From positions 57,792 through 121,791 of the forward strand of contig JADFXG010000010.1 of NCBI GenBank assembly GCA_015233895.1: a DNA stretch of 64,000 nt. The letters run 5' to 3'. Below are positions 35,904 to 44,010 of the stretch, one piece after another; the first letter of the stretch is position 1; each line of letters begins with the position of its first letter. Below the pieces are notes generated by a model. That model was not told the DNA's origin and did no database searches. It was given only the letters and a program-made list of their open reading frames with translations. A program made the position numbers and the translations under genes. Source of the DNA: Nitrospirota bacterium. GTDB lineage: Bacteria > Nitrospirota > Thermodesulfovibrionia > Thermodesulfovibrionales > Magnetobacteriaceae.

Positions 35904-36050
35904 GTGCGGGATGACAAAGTGGTGGTGCGGGATGACAAAGTGGTGGTGCGGGATGACAAAGTGGTGGTGCGGGATGACAAAGGGGTGGTGCGGGATGACA
36001 AAGGGGTGGTGCGGGATGACAAAGGGGTGGTGCAGGATGACAGAGTGGTG
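35904..36050 (+). repeat. 21-bp tandem repeat, seven units
   Basis: Seven head-to-tail copies of GTGCGGGATGACAAAGTGGTG or close variants. Units 1-3 have AAAGTGG, units 4-6 AAAGGGG, and unit 7 has two further changes. The array begins in a palindrome (GATCCCGCA facing TGCGGGAT) of the kind often seen dispersed between genes, and a similar ATTCCTGC/GCAGGAAT palindrome follows at 36099-36118. The unit is seven codons long, so all frames stay open across it, but no real protein is indicated. Confidence 0.92.
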
Positions 36051-36154
36051 GTATTATGTAATTCCTGCTCCTTTTCTGTCATTCTGTTTTTTTCTGTCAT
36101 TCCTGCGCAGGCAGGAATCCATGTCTTTTATTTATATCTTGAGCGCAACTTTGA

Positions 36155-36400
36155 GTGAATACTTTGGATGTTGAAGTTACAAATATTTCTCCCTTTGGAA
36201 TTTGGCTTTACCTGAAAGACAGTGAATATTTTTTACCTTACGAGGATTATCCATGGTTTAAAAATGCGAGGATCAGCCAGATTTTTAACGTTATTTTGCA
36301 AAGCCCACATCATCTTTACTGGCCTGAGCTTGATGTTGATTTATCCGTTGAGAGCCTTAAACACCCTGAGAAATACCAGTTAACTGCAAAGTGCCTATAA
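36155..36400 (+). CDS. DUF2442-family protein
   Basis: 81 residues with DVEVTNISPFGIWLYL and LPYEDYPWFKNA, the hallmark of DUF2442, followed by VILQSPHHLYWPELDVDL. These small proteins are usually encoded with DUF4160 partners, and the pair is sometimes considered a toxin-antitoxin-like module. The partner here is only a fragment upstream. Start is GTG without a clear ribosome binding site. Confidence 0.8.
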   Translation: MNTLDVEVTNISPFGIWLYLKDSEYFLPYEDYPWFKNARISQIFNVILQSPHHLYWPELDVDLSVESLKHPEKYQLTAKCL

Positions 36401-36561
36401 TAGTGAGCCGCTGCGCTATTGGCTGGGATTGTTTAACGATGTTTGCAATTTAGCTCCTTAACTACCGGCACTAAGTCTGCCATTTTTCCAAATATTGCTA
36501 ATAGCGCCTCTTTGTTATTATAATAGCGTACATTATCCTTTTACCATAAGAGAAAAGTTAA

Positions 36562-38586
36562 ATGGAAAAATACACAATACGCAGAGATATTGCATCCAGA
36601 AGGATCAATTTTTCAGAGGAGCTAAATCCCTCGCAACTGGATGTGGTTACCTGTAAGGGCGGGCCTATGCTTGTACTGGCAGGGGCAGGAACCGGTAAGA
36701 CTACAACTGTAACCTATCGTGTTGCGTGGCTTATAGAACAGGGGGTCAGGCCCTCTGAGATACTCCTTCTCACCTTTACAAATAAAGCGGCTAAGGAGAT
36801 GATGTCACGGGCGGAAACTTTGGCAGGCGGAGAGATTAGCTCACTGTGGGGTGGCACGTTTCATCACATTGGAAACACCTTGCTGCGCAGATATGCTGAA
36901 CTTCTGGGCTACACCAAGGACTTTACCATTTTGGACAGAGCAGACACTAACGAACTCTTTGATTCCTGTAAGTTAGAATATGAAGGCTCTAAACTTACGG
37001 CAGGATATTCAGGAGGGAAAGCTTATGGGGTGGCTCCTATCCCGAAAGCCGCTGTCCTTTCTGATATTTATTCATATGTGAAAAACACTTCTAAAACCAT
37101 CGAGGATTCTATAGCAAAAAAATACAGTAAACTCCGCACTGCTACTGACGATATTATAGCAATATTTAAACTCTATGAGCACAAGAAAACCACGCTGAAT
37201 TTGATGGATTTTGACGATTTGCTTATAAACTTAAAAGTTCTGCTCACTGATTTTCCCGACGTACGGGAACAACTAAGCGGCAGATTTAAGCACGTACTGG
37301 TGGATGAGTACCAGGACACGAACTCAGTTCAGGCTGAGATTGTCTATCTTCTTTCCTCTGTACACAAAAATATCATGGCTGTAGGAGACGATGCACAAGC
37401 GATATTTTCCTTTAGGGGAGCAAATCTCGATAACATTTTAAATTTTCATAATTATTATCCAAACACTAAGATATTTCGCCTTACCTATAACTACCGCAGC
37501 ACTCCTCAAATTCTAAATCTTGCTAATGCAATAATCAGAGGCAACCGCCGGCAATACAGAAAGGACCTTGAATCCAGCCGAAACGATGTAACACATGAGG
37601 GCAAACCGTGTCCGCTCCCATATCTGGTAGAGCTTTCTGATGTTGAGGCACAGGCGGAGTTTGTGTGCTCTAAGCTCAGGGATATAGCCGAGGAGGGAGG
37701 CTTATTATCGAACGTTTCTGTGCTTTATCGCGCTCACTACCAGTCCCTTGAGCTACAACTGGAGTTGACCCGGCATGGGATCTTCTATGAGGTGCGCTCC
37801 GGCATGAAGTTTTTTGAAATGGCTCATATCAAGGATGTTATGGCATATCTTAAGGTTGTGGTAAATCCATTTGATGAAATTGGCTGGAAACGGATTTTAA
37901 AAATGATTCCAGGTGTTGGAAACAAAACCATAGAGAAATTTTGGGTTATTCTGACTCAAAATCAGGAGGAGACCCCCTTAGACGCACTGCCGAAACTTAA
38001 CAACTCTATGCCGCAAAAAGGCAAAGAACGTTTCCGGCAGCTTTTAGAAACAATTGAACAAATAAAAAACCAAAGATCACCATCCAAAGCTATAACACTT
38101 ATCACAGAGGGCGGCTACGAACAGTTTATCTACGAGGCTTACACTAACGCTGAGAGCAGACTTGAGGATATAGACAAAATGTCGGAGTATGCTATAAAGT
38201 ACGACAGCATTTCCACATTTGTCAGCGATATGGCAATTGGGGGCGACACCGATGAGGATGAGGAGGCTGGAGACAGTTTCATGGGCAAAGTTGTGCTTAC
38301 CTCGGTGCATCAGGCAAAGGGACTGGAGTGGAAACGGGTCTTTATAATCGGCCTGAACGACGGTCAGTTTCCGCTATTTAAATCCATTGCCGCAGGTGAA
38401 GAGGAGGAGGAAAGGAGGCTTTTTTATGTGGCTGTAACGAGGGCCTGTGATGAGCTTTATCTTTGCAACACACAGATGTCTAATATAGTAGGTCCTGTGA
38501 AACCATCAAGATTCATTGATGAGCTTGAAAGCCGTCTTTACCAGCCACTTGAGATCTCTTATGGAGGTGACAATGACATTTTCTGA
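36562..38586 (+). CDS. UvrD/Rep-family superfamily 1 DNA helicase
   Basis: 674 residues with all main SF1A motifs in order: LNPSQLDVV (Q motif), LAGAGTGKTTT, VDEYQDTNSVQ, VGDDAQAIFSFRGA, TYNYRSTPQI, LTSVHQAKGLEW and RLFYVAVTRA. It unwinds DNA 3' to 5' in repair or replication restart. It is somewhat shorter than UvrD or PcrA (about 720) and ends soon after motif VI, lacking the long C-terminal tail. The next gene overlaps its end by 14 bases. Confidence 0.93.
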   Translation: MEKYTIRRDIASRRINFSEELNPSQLDVVTCKGGPMLVLAGAGTGKTTTVTYRVAWLIEQGVRPSEILLLTFTNKAAKEMMSRAETLAGGEISSLWGGTFHHIGNTLLRRYAELLGYTKDFTILDRADTNELFDSCKLEYEGSKLTAGYSGGKAYGVAPIPKAAVLSDIYSYVKNTSKTIEDSIAKKYSKLRTATDDIIAIFKLYEHKKTTLNLMDFDDLLINLKVLLTDFPDVREQLSGRFKHVLVDEYQDTNSVQAEIVYLLSSVHKNIMAVGDDAQAIFSFRGANLDNILNFHNYYPNTKIFRLTYNYRSTPQILNLANAIIRGNRRQYRKDLESSRNDVTHEGKPCPLPYLVELSDVEAQAEFVCSKLRDIAEEGGLLSNVSVLYRAHYQSLELQLELTRHGIFYEVRSGMKFFEMAHIKDVMAYLKVVVNPFDEIGWKRILKMIPGVGNKTIEKFWVILTQNQEETPLDALPKLNNSMPQKGKERFRQLLETIEQIKNQRSPSKAITLITEGGYEQFIYEAYTNAESRLEDIDKMSEYAIKYDSISTFVSDMAIGGDTDEDEEAGDSFMGKVVLTSVHQAKGLEWKRVFIIGLNDGQFPLFKSIAAGEEEEERRLFYVAVTRACDELYLCNTQMSNIVGPVKPSRFIDELESRLYQPLEISYGGDNDIF

Positions 38587-39511
38587 TGCCATAAAAATTG
38601 GTATAACCGCTACCAACAAGAACTGGATGCTGGTGCTTGTTAATGTTATCTCAATGATTGTAGCACTGATTGGTTTTGCCATAATTATAATTGTACCTTT
38701 AGTGGTACTTCTTGTTGTTGCCGGAGTCAACTCAGTTGGTTCTCTTAAAGACATTGACCCTGAGCCGATTTTTACCCTGTTTAGCACTAAGTACCTTGGG
38801 CTTGTTTTGTTTTTTGCCGCCCTGGCCTTTGTTTATACAATCTTTGTGATGTCCGCAATGCTGTTTATTTATGGAGCATCCTCAGGGGTTTTTGCAAAAA
38901 CTCTGGCCAATGAGGGGTTCGATTTTTCCTTTAACTCTTTTATGTTAGAAGGAAAGCGGCTTTTTACCCCCATGCTTGGCTATACAACGATAGTTGGTCT
39001 TGCCGCTGTTGTTATATTAGTAGTGGTGGCGGTGGTTTTATTTATTTTTTACAATGTCTTACCCTCTGAGAGCGTTACAACCAGTTTTGCCGCTACTTTC
39101 CTGAAATATCTGGTTTTACTGGTTATACTTACGGCTGTTTTTTTTGCGTTTAACGCACTTGTTGCTCTGACTTTTTACGGATCGGCTGCCATTGCATCCG
39201 GCAATTTGAAAACCTTAGAGGTTTTCAAAGACTGTATAAGAGTGATGTTTAAAAAGCCGTCAACATTTTGGTTTTATCTGTTTACACTGTTTCTGCTGGT
39301 TGTTGCAAAGATAATTTTGCTTGTCATAACTGTGCTCATGTCGGCTATCCCTCTGATTGGTGTGGTTTTTGGCTTTACACTTAATATTGCGATGCCGGTT
39401 GTTTTCATTTATTTAAGCTATGTTTTTATGGCAAGCCTTTTTGCATACTACTTTGAGGTGGACACGGTTAAAACAGACACTGTAACTCATGAAATTATTA
39501 TTGAACAATAG
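38573..39511 (+). CDS. multi-pass membrane protein of unknown function
   Basis: 312 residues from an ATG preceded by GGAGGTGA within the helicase end. At least six hydrophobic helices are visible, for example VISMIVALIGFAIIIIVPLV, LVLFFAALAFVYTIFVMSA and LFLLVVAKIILLVITVLM. The soluble parts are short. I do not recognise a family with confidence; it resembles other uncharacterised polytopic proteins with a late conserved small-residue helix. Overlap with the helicase gene suggests co-transcription only. Confidence 0.7.
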   Translation: MTFSDAIKIGITATNKNWMLVLVNVISMIVALIGFAIIIIVPLVVLLVVAGVNSVGSLKDIDPEPIFTLFSTKYLGLVLFFAALAFVYTIFVMSAMLFIYGASSGVFAKTLANEGFDFSFNSFMLEGKRLFTPMLGYTTIVGLAAVVILVVVAVVLFIFYNVLPSESVTTSFAATFLKYLVLLVILTAVFFAFNALVALTFYGSAAIASGNLKTLEVFKDCIRVMFKKPSTFWFYLFTLFLLVVAKIILLVITVLMSAIPLIGVVFGFTLNIAMPVVFIYLSYVFMASLFAYYFEVDTVKTDTVTHEIIIEQ

Positions 39512-39549
39512 CTGTTTTCGTTATGATATAATGCGTGGGGGGATTGTGT

Positions 39550-40425
39550 ATGGGAAAAGACTTTTTCTTAGGTAAGTACTTAATAGACAGAGGCCTCGTT
39601 ATGGAGGAGGACGTTATAGATGCCCTTGAAATTCAAAGGAGAGAGAGTCCTGCCTTTGAAAAGGTATCACTTGACTTAGAGTTTCTTACAATGAAACAAA
39701 TATTTCAACTGCTTACATATCAGGCTGACTCTGACCTTACATTTGCTGAGGTTGCATTGAGAAAAAAATACCTGACTCAGGAGCAAGTGATAAGAGTTAA
39801 CAACATAATCATAGACACAAGACCGTTTTTAGGCAAAATCCTTGTCAGTGCTAACAAAATAACTAAGGAGAAATTAAACGAGGTTATTAGCTCATTTGAT
39901 CAGGCGACTGAGAAATATCTGGACTTAGCTGAGGCTTTGAAAAGAATAAAAATATTTGAGCTGCTAGATGAAAATGCTCTTGAGTCGCTGGCTTACATTG
40001 CTCTAACAGAAAGATACGCTACCGGTGAGACGGTTTTAAGAGAGGGCGATGAGGCAGACGAATTTTTCTGCATAGTTTCTGGCTCTTTAAAAATCACAAA
40101 AAACACACAAGATACAGAAGGCGGCACCTGCTATATGGGGAGCATTCAAGCTCAAGATGTTTTTGGCGAATCTTGCATATTTGACCGCGGCAGGCGCACT
40201 GCAAACGTTATAACTGAAACCGAAACAGTTCTGGTAAAATTTAATCGCACATCATTCATAAATTTTCTGAAATACTATCCTAAGTCATCAATTTCGATAC
40301 TGATTTTTATTGTGCAGCGGCTTATGGGACGCCTTGAGAGGTCTGACCGTGAGTTAGCATGCGAGAAAAAACGCGGCATTTCACAAAGCGAAATTGATGC
40401 TGTACTTGAGGAGTTTTTTAATTAA
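39550..40425 (+). CDS. cyclic-nucleotide-binding-domain protein with N-terminal repeat module
   Basis: 291 residues from ATG, with GGGGGGA seven bases before it. Residues 1-115 hold two related helical units (GKYLIDRGLVMEEDVIDAL and GKILVSANKITKEKLNEVI) like the MshEN/GspE N-terminal type that binds cyclic-di-GMP in some ATPases. Residues about 140-265 form a cNMP-binding fold (FELLDENALESLA, REGDEADEFFCIVSGSLKI, DVFGESCIFDRGRRTANV). No DNA-binding helix-turn-helix is present. The role is probably as a ligand-sensing adaptor. Confidence 0.8.
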   Translation: MGKDFFLGKYLIDRGLVMEEDVIDALEIQRRESPAFEKVSLDLEFLTMKQIFQLLTYQADSDLTFAEVALRKKYLTQEQVIRVNNIIIDTRPFLGKILVSANKITKEKLNEVISSFDQATEKYLDLAEALKRIKIFELLDENALESLAYIALTERYATGETVLREGDEADEFFCIVSGSLKITKNTQDTEGGTCYMGSIQAQDVFGESCIFDRGRRTANVITETETVLVKFNRTSFINFLKYYPKSSISILIFIVQRLMGRLERSDRELACEKKRGISQSEIDAVLEEFFN

Positions 40426-40500
40426 TTTAGAGGGGTGCTGTACCACTTTCAGACTATTAAAAAAATGCCTGATAATGTATAATAGCCGCAGGGAGCAGAT

Positions 40501-41220
40501 ATGTTTTTAAGTGTAAATGTTGATCATATAGCGACTTTGAGGCAGGCACGGCTTGGGGTTGAACCCGATCCTGTAGAGGGTGCTCTGCTTGCCATCTCAG
40601 GAGGCGCTGACGGTATTACTGCTCATCTTAGAGAGGACAGGCGGCACATCTCAGACAGAGATTTAAAACTGCTCCGGCAGGTAATAACTGCGCCTTTAAA
40701 TCTTGAAATGGCTGCCACCGATGAGATGATAGCAATAGCGCTATCAGTTAAACCTGACATGGTCACGCTTGTTCCTGAAAAACGGCAGGAGCTGACCACT
40801 GAAGGCGGTCTTGACGTCAGAGGGCAAAAGCAACGGCTAAGTTATGCGGTAGATAAAATCCAGTCTGAGGGGATACCGGTCAGCCTGTTTATAAATCCAT
40901 CTGAGACTGATGTTACAGCAAGCGCTGAGACCACAGCAGAGATGGTTGAAATCCACACCGGTCTCTATGCTAACGCCGTGGGCGAAAAGGCAAAAACAGC
41001 AGAGCTGGGTAAAATTATCACAGCTGTATATGAGGCTCAACACCTTGGTCTAATCATAAATGCCGGACATGGTTTAAACTACAGAAACGTTTCACACATA
41101 GCAGCAATCAGAGAAATCAGAGGGCTTTACATAGGGCATGGTATAATGAGCAGGGCTATAATGACAGGCATTGAAAAGGCAGTGTGGCAGATGCGTGATT
41201 TAATAAGGCAGGCCGGATGA
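40501..41220 (+). CDS. pdxJ: pyridoxine 5'-phosphate synthase
   Basis: Closes the pyridine ring of vitamin B6 from deoxyxylulose phosphate and aminoacetone phosphate. 239 residues beginning LSVNVDHIATLRQAR, with GADGITAHLREDRRHI and a late NAGHGLNY and GLYIGHGIMSRA. GGGAG precedes the ATG; a TATAAT at 40478 may be its -10. It overlaps acpS by four bases in the common pdxJ-acpS order. Confidence 0.97.
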   Translation: MFLSVNVDHIATLRQARLGVEPDPVEGALLAISGGADGITAHLREDRRHISDRDLKLLRQVITAPLNLEMAATDEMIAIALSVKPDMVTLVPEKRQELTTEGGLDVRGQKQRLSYAVDKIQSEGIPVSLFINPSETDVTASAETTAEMVEIHTGLYANAVGEKAKTAELGKIITAVYEAQHLGLIINAGHGLNYRNVSHIAAIREIRGLYIGHGIMSRAIMTGIEKAVWQMRDLIRQAG

Positions 41221-41600
41221 TTTTCGGTATCGGCGTTGATATAATCATAAATCAGCGCATAAGAAAGGCGTTTGAAAAATGGGGAGACAGGTTTTTAACC
41301 CGTGTATACACAAAAACCGAACGTGATTATTGTGTTGGACAGCGTTTTTCAGAAACCTCTCTGGCTGCAAGGTTTGCTGCTAAGGAGGCTTTCATAAAAG
41401 CAGCGGGTGTGTTTTTTCCTTTTACGCTGATTGAGGTATGTAATGATAAATTGGGTAAACCTTACCTTTTGCTTTATGGCGGTGCGGATGATTTTACAAA
41501 ACAACACGGAGTATGCCGTATGCACCTAAGTATAAGTCATGAGTCAACCCACAGTGTGGCAATGGTAGTACTTGAGAGTCAGGAGGCCAAAAGACAGTGA
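41217..41600 (+). CDS. acpS: holo-ACP synthase
   Basis: Attaches 4'-phosphopantetheine to acyl carrier proteins. 127 residues with GIGVDIIINQRI at the start (metal-binding aspartate) and ARFAAKEAFIKAAG near residue 57. It overlaps pdxJ upstream and nnr downstream by four bases each. It could act on the ACP-zinc ribbon protein at 24.3 kb as well as the housekeeping ACP. Confidence 0.96.
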   Translation: MIFGIGVDIIINQRIRKAFEKWGDRFLTRVYTKTERDYCVGQRFSETSLAARFAAKEAFIKAAGVFFPFTLIEVCNDKLGKPYLLLYGGADDFTKQHGVCRMHLSISHESTHSVAMVVLESQEAKRQ

Positions 41601-43171
41601 AAGCAGTTACAGCAAAAGAGATGATGGAAATAGACCGCAGGACTATAGAGGACGTGGGAATTCCGCAGGTGGTACTTATGGAAAGAGCGGGACTTGCTGT
41701 TGCAAAGCGGATAATGGAACGGTTTGCGCCCCAGTCGGTAACTGTAATCTGTGGCGGGGGAAACAATGGCGGTGATGGTCTTGTCGCTGCAAGAGAGCTT
41801 TATAATAACGGTTTCTGTGTGCATGTGTTTATGGCTGCCGAGCTTGCTTCTTTAAGCGATGCCTGTCGTTTTCAATTTGAGCTTTTAAAGAAATACGATA
41901 TTGAGGTCTTTTCTAAACCTGTCGTTCGTGACAGTGATATTGTTGGTAATATCTTAGTTGATGCCATGATTGGTACCGGTCTCATCAGGCAGGTAAAGGA
42001 TGCTATGGCTAAAACCATTGATTATATAAATTCAAGCGGCTGCTTTGTTTTTTCAGTTGACATTCCCTCAGGTATATCCTCAGATACGGGTGAGATATTA
42101 GGACATGCTGTTAAAGCAACAAATACAATAACATTTGGACTACCCAAACGCGGCCACTTGTTACATCCAGGACGTGATTACACAGGGGAGCTGTTTGTAG
42201 AGGATATAGGATTTCCGAGAGTGTTTCTTACTGATGAAAATATCACCTGTGAAACTGTGGAAAAAAATCTGGTATCAATGTTTTTGCCGACTCGTCCTGA
42301 CTACTCATATAAGGGTAATTATGGACATGTACTTTTTATAGGCGGTGCAAGGGGTAAAACCGGCGCAATTGTAATGGCGGCAAAGGCCGCTATGAGATCA
42401 GGCTCAGGGCTTGCCACAATCGGGGTGCCATCCTCACTGCTGGACACCTATCAGTCACGGGTTACCGAGGAGATGACCCTGCCTGTTGCTGATAAGGGCA
42501 AAGGAAGGTTTTCTAAAAAGGCACTTACTGAGATACTGGATTTTGCAGAAAGGCGTTGTGATGTTATAGCCATAGGGCCGGGTATGGGAGTTGACACTGA
42601 CACCGTGGAACTGGTCAGAGAGTTAATCGCTAACTCTCCTGTGCCCATAGTGCTTGACGCTGATGGTATAAATTCCCTTTCAGCACTAAAGTACCATGAC
42701 AGGATAAACATTTTAAACACATCTCCGTCCCCGGTAACTATCACACCGCATACTGCTGAAATGGCAAGGCTCGTGCTTGAGGGTAAAACATCAAACCTCT
42801 CTCCTAAGTGTATGGAGGTGGAAAGGGACAGAGTGGGTGAGGCATCAAAGTTTTCTGCCCTCTCAACCTCTTACCTGATACTCAAGGGAGTGCCCACTAT
42901 AACGGCTGACCCTGAGGGAAACACGTTTATCAATCCCACAGGCAGCCCCGCTATGGCAACCTCAGGGGCTGGGGATGTCCTTACAGGCATAATATCATCA
43001 TTTTCAGGACAGGGCTTGCCTCCGCTATATGCTGCCCTCTTAGGAGTCTATATACATGGCATGGCTGGCGAGATTGCTGCCGATAAAGTTGGTGTATATT
43101 CCACTATTGCGTCAGACCTCATAGAATATATTCCCTTAGCAATTAACTACTTAACGGGAAAGGAAAAGTAA
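41597..43171 (+). CDS. nnr: bifunctional NAD(P)H-hydrate epimerase/dehydratase
   Basis: Repairs hydrated NAD(P)H. Residues 1-220 are the YjeF_N epimerase domain (VLMERAG, GGGNNGGDGLVAAR), and residues about 230-520 the ADP-dependent dehydratase of the ribokinase-like fold (VLFIGGARGKTGAIVMA, GPGMGVD, ATSGAGDVLTGII). Full length for the fused form. Start is GTG, overlapping acpS. Confidence 0.95.
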   Translation: MKAVTAKEMMEIDRRTIEDVGIPQVVLMERAGLAVAKRIMERFAPQSVTVICGGGNNGGDGLVAARELYNNGFCVHVFMAAELASLSDACRFQFELLKKYDIEVFSKPVVRDSDIVGNILVDAMIGTGLIRQVKDAMAKTIDYINSSGCFVFSVDIPSGISSDTGEILGHAVKATNTITFGLPKRGHLLHPGRDYTGELFVEDIGFPRVFLTDENITCETVEKNLVSMFLPTRPDYSYKGNYGHVLFIGGARGKTGAIVMAAKAAMRSGSGLATIGVPSSLLDTYQSRVTEEMTLPVADKGKGRFSKKALTEILDFAERRCDVIAIGPGMGVDTDTVELVRELIANSPVPIVLDADGINSLSALKYHDRINILNTSPSPVTITPHTAEMARLVLEGKTSNLSPKCMEVERDRVGEASKFSALSTSYLILKGVPTITADPEGNTFINPTGSPAMATSGAGDVLTGIISSFSGQGLPPLYAALLGVYIHGMAGEIAADKVGVYSTIASDLIEYIPLAINYLTGKEK

Positions 43172-43172
43172 A

Positions 43173-43188
43173 ATCCTCATATGAGGAT
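43173..43188. repeat. perfect 16-bp palindrome
   Basis: ATCCTCATATGAGGAT, fully self-complementary, begins one base after the nnr stop. It could be a protein-binding site or part of a weak termination structure; a further TTACC/GGTAA stem followed by TTTTT lies at 43216-43236. The 212 bases up to the next gene hold nothing else I can support except a TATACT near 43339. Confidence 0.4.
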
Positions 43189-43383
43189 AACACTGCTTAT
43201 TTAGGAATACATTTTTACCTTTTATGGTAAGAGTTTTTATCAAATCACCTGTTTTAGCCTTTGGCATGGTACTTGCTACTTACTACAATAGTTATCGCCT
43301 GAAGATGGTGGAGGCGGTAAAAAAGTGATGAACACGGTTATACTGTAAATAAGTAAAAAAAGAGTTTAAAGGAGGTGACACAG

Positions 43384-43605
43384 ATGAAGAAATTATTAGC
43401 AATCCTTGCAACTTTAGCACTTACCCTGTCATTTGCAGCATTTGCAGTGGCTGAGGAGCCAGCAAAAGACGCAGCAGCAGCACCTGCAGCAGCAGCACCT
43501 GCAGCAGAAAAGCCTGCAAAGGTAAAAAAGGCAAAAAAGGCAAAAAAGGCAAAAAAGGCAAAGAAGGCAAAAGCAGCAGAAGAAGAGCCTAAGAAAGCAG
43601 AGTAA
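43384..43605 (+). CDS. small secreted Ala/Lys-rich protein
   Basis: 73 residues from an ATG five bases after GGAGGTGA. Signal peptide KKLLAILATLALTLSFAAFAVA, then an Ala/Pro-rich stretch and a low-complexity basic tail with repeated KKA triplets (KKAKKAKKAKKAKKAKA). No fold is expected from the tail. It is followed by a similar gene, and the pair ends at a strong terminator. Such tails may bind polyanions or the cell surface; function is not known. Confidence 0.75.
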   Translation: MKKLLAILATLALTLSFAAFAVAEEPAKDAAAAPAAAAPAAEKPAKVKKAKKAKKAKKAKKAKAAEEEPKKAE

Positions 43606-43654
43606 TCTTTTTATTTAATTAAAAAGAAGGTTTGGAATGTACAGGAGACAACAA

Positions 43655-43846
43655 ATGAAGAAGCTTTTATCAGTTTTAGTAGCAGCCGTATTTGCACTTT
43701 CACTTTCAGTAGTGGCGTTTGCAGAGGATAAAGCACCAGCAGCTTCCCCAGCAGCTTCCCCAGCAGCCGATGCAAAGAAGGATGCTAAGAAAGACGTTAA
43801 GAAAGACGAGAAGAAAGACGAGAAGAAAACAGAAGAGAAGAAGTAG
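43655..43846 (+). CDS. small secreted Lys/Asp-rich protein
   Basis: 63 residues from an ATG with AGGAG upstream. Signal peptide KKLLSVLVAAVFALSLSVVAFA, a short ASPAASPAA stretch, then KKD/KKDEKKDE repeats to the end. Its signal peptide resembles that of the gene 50 bases upstream, so the two probably arose by duplication and diverged in the tail: one is strongly basic, the other mixed charge. An intrinsic terminator follows at once. Confidence 0.72.
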   Translation: MKKLLSVLVAAVFALSLSVVAFAEDKAPAASPAASPAADAKKDAKKDVKKDEKKDEKKTEEKK

Positions 43847-43869
43847 TTTCTTTCTGTATGATAAGAAAA

Positions 43870-43904
43870 GGACAGCAGCTATAAGGCTGCTGTCCTTTTT
43901 TATT
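43870..43904 (+). terminator. intrinsic terminator after the small secreted pair
   Basis: Ten-base stem GGACAGCAGC/GCTGCTGTCC with a six-base TATAAG loop, followed by TTTTTTATT. A strong rho-independent signal for the operon of two small genes. Confidence 0.92.
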
Positions 43905-44010
43905 GGTTTTACAAGGTGAATTTTTATTGAACATGTTTATTTGACAAAGAAGAGAAAATATGATAGACTGCCGGTGCGATGGGATATCTTATGCTCACAG
44001 CGAGGTTCTG

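Noticed and set aside
35904..36050. Possible CRISPR array
   Set aside because: The units are contiguous with no spacers, and no cas gene is present.
35811..36174. Overlapping open frames on both strands across the 21-bp array
   Set aside because: The unit is seven codons long and keeps several frames open by chance. The peptides are pure repeats with no ribosome binding site or conserved domain.
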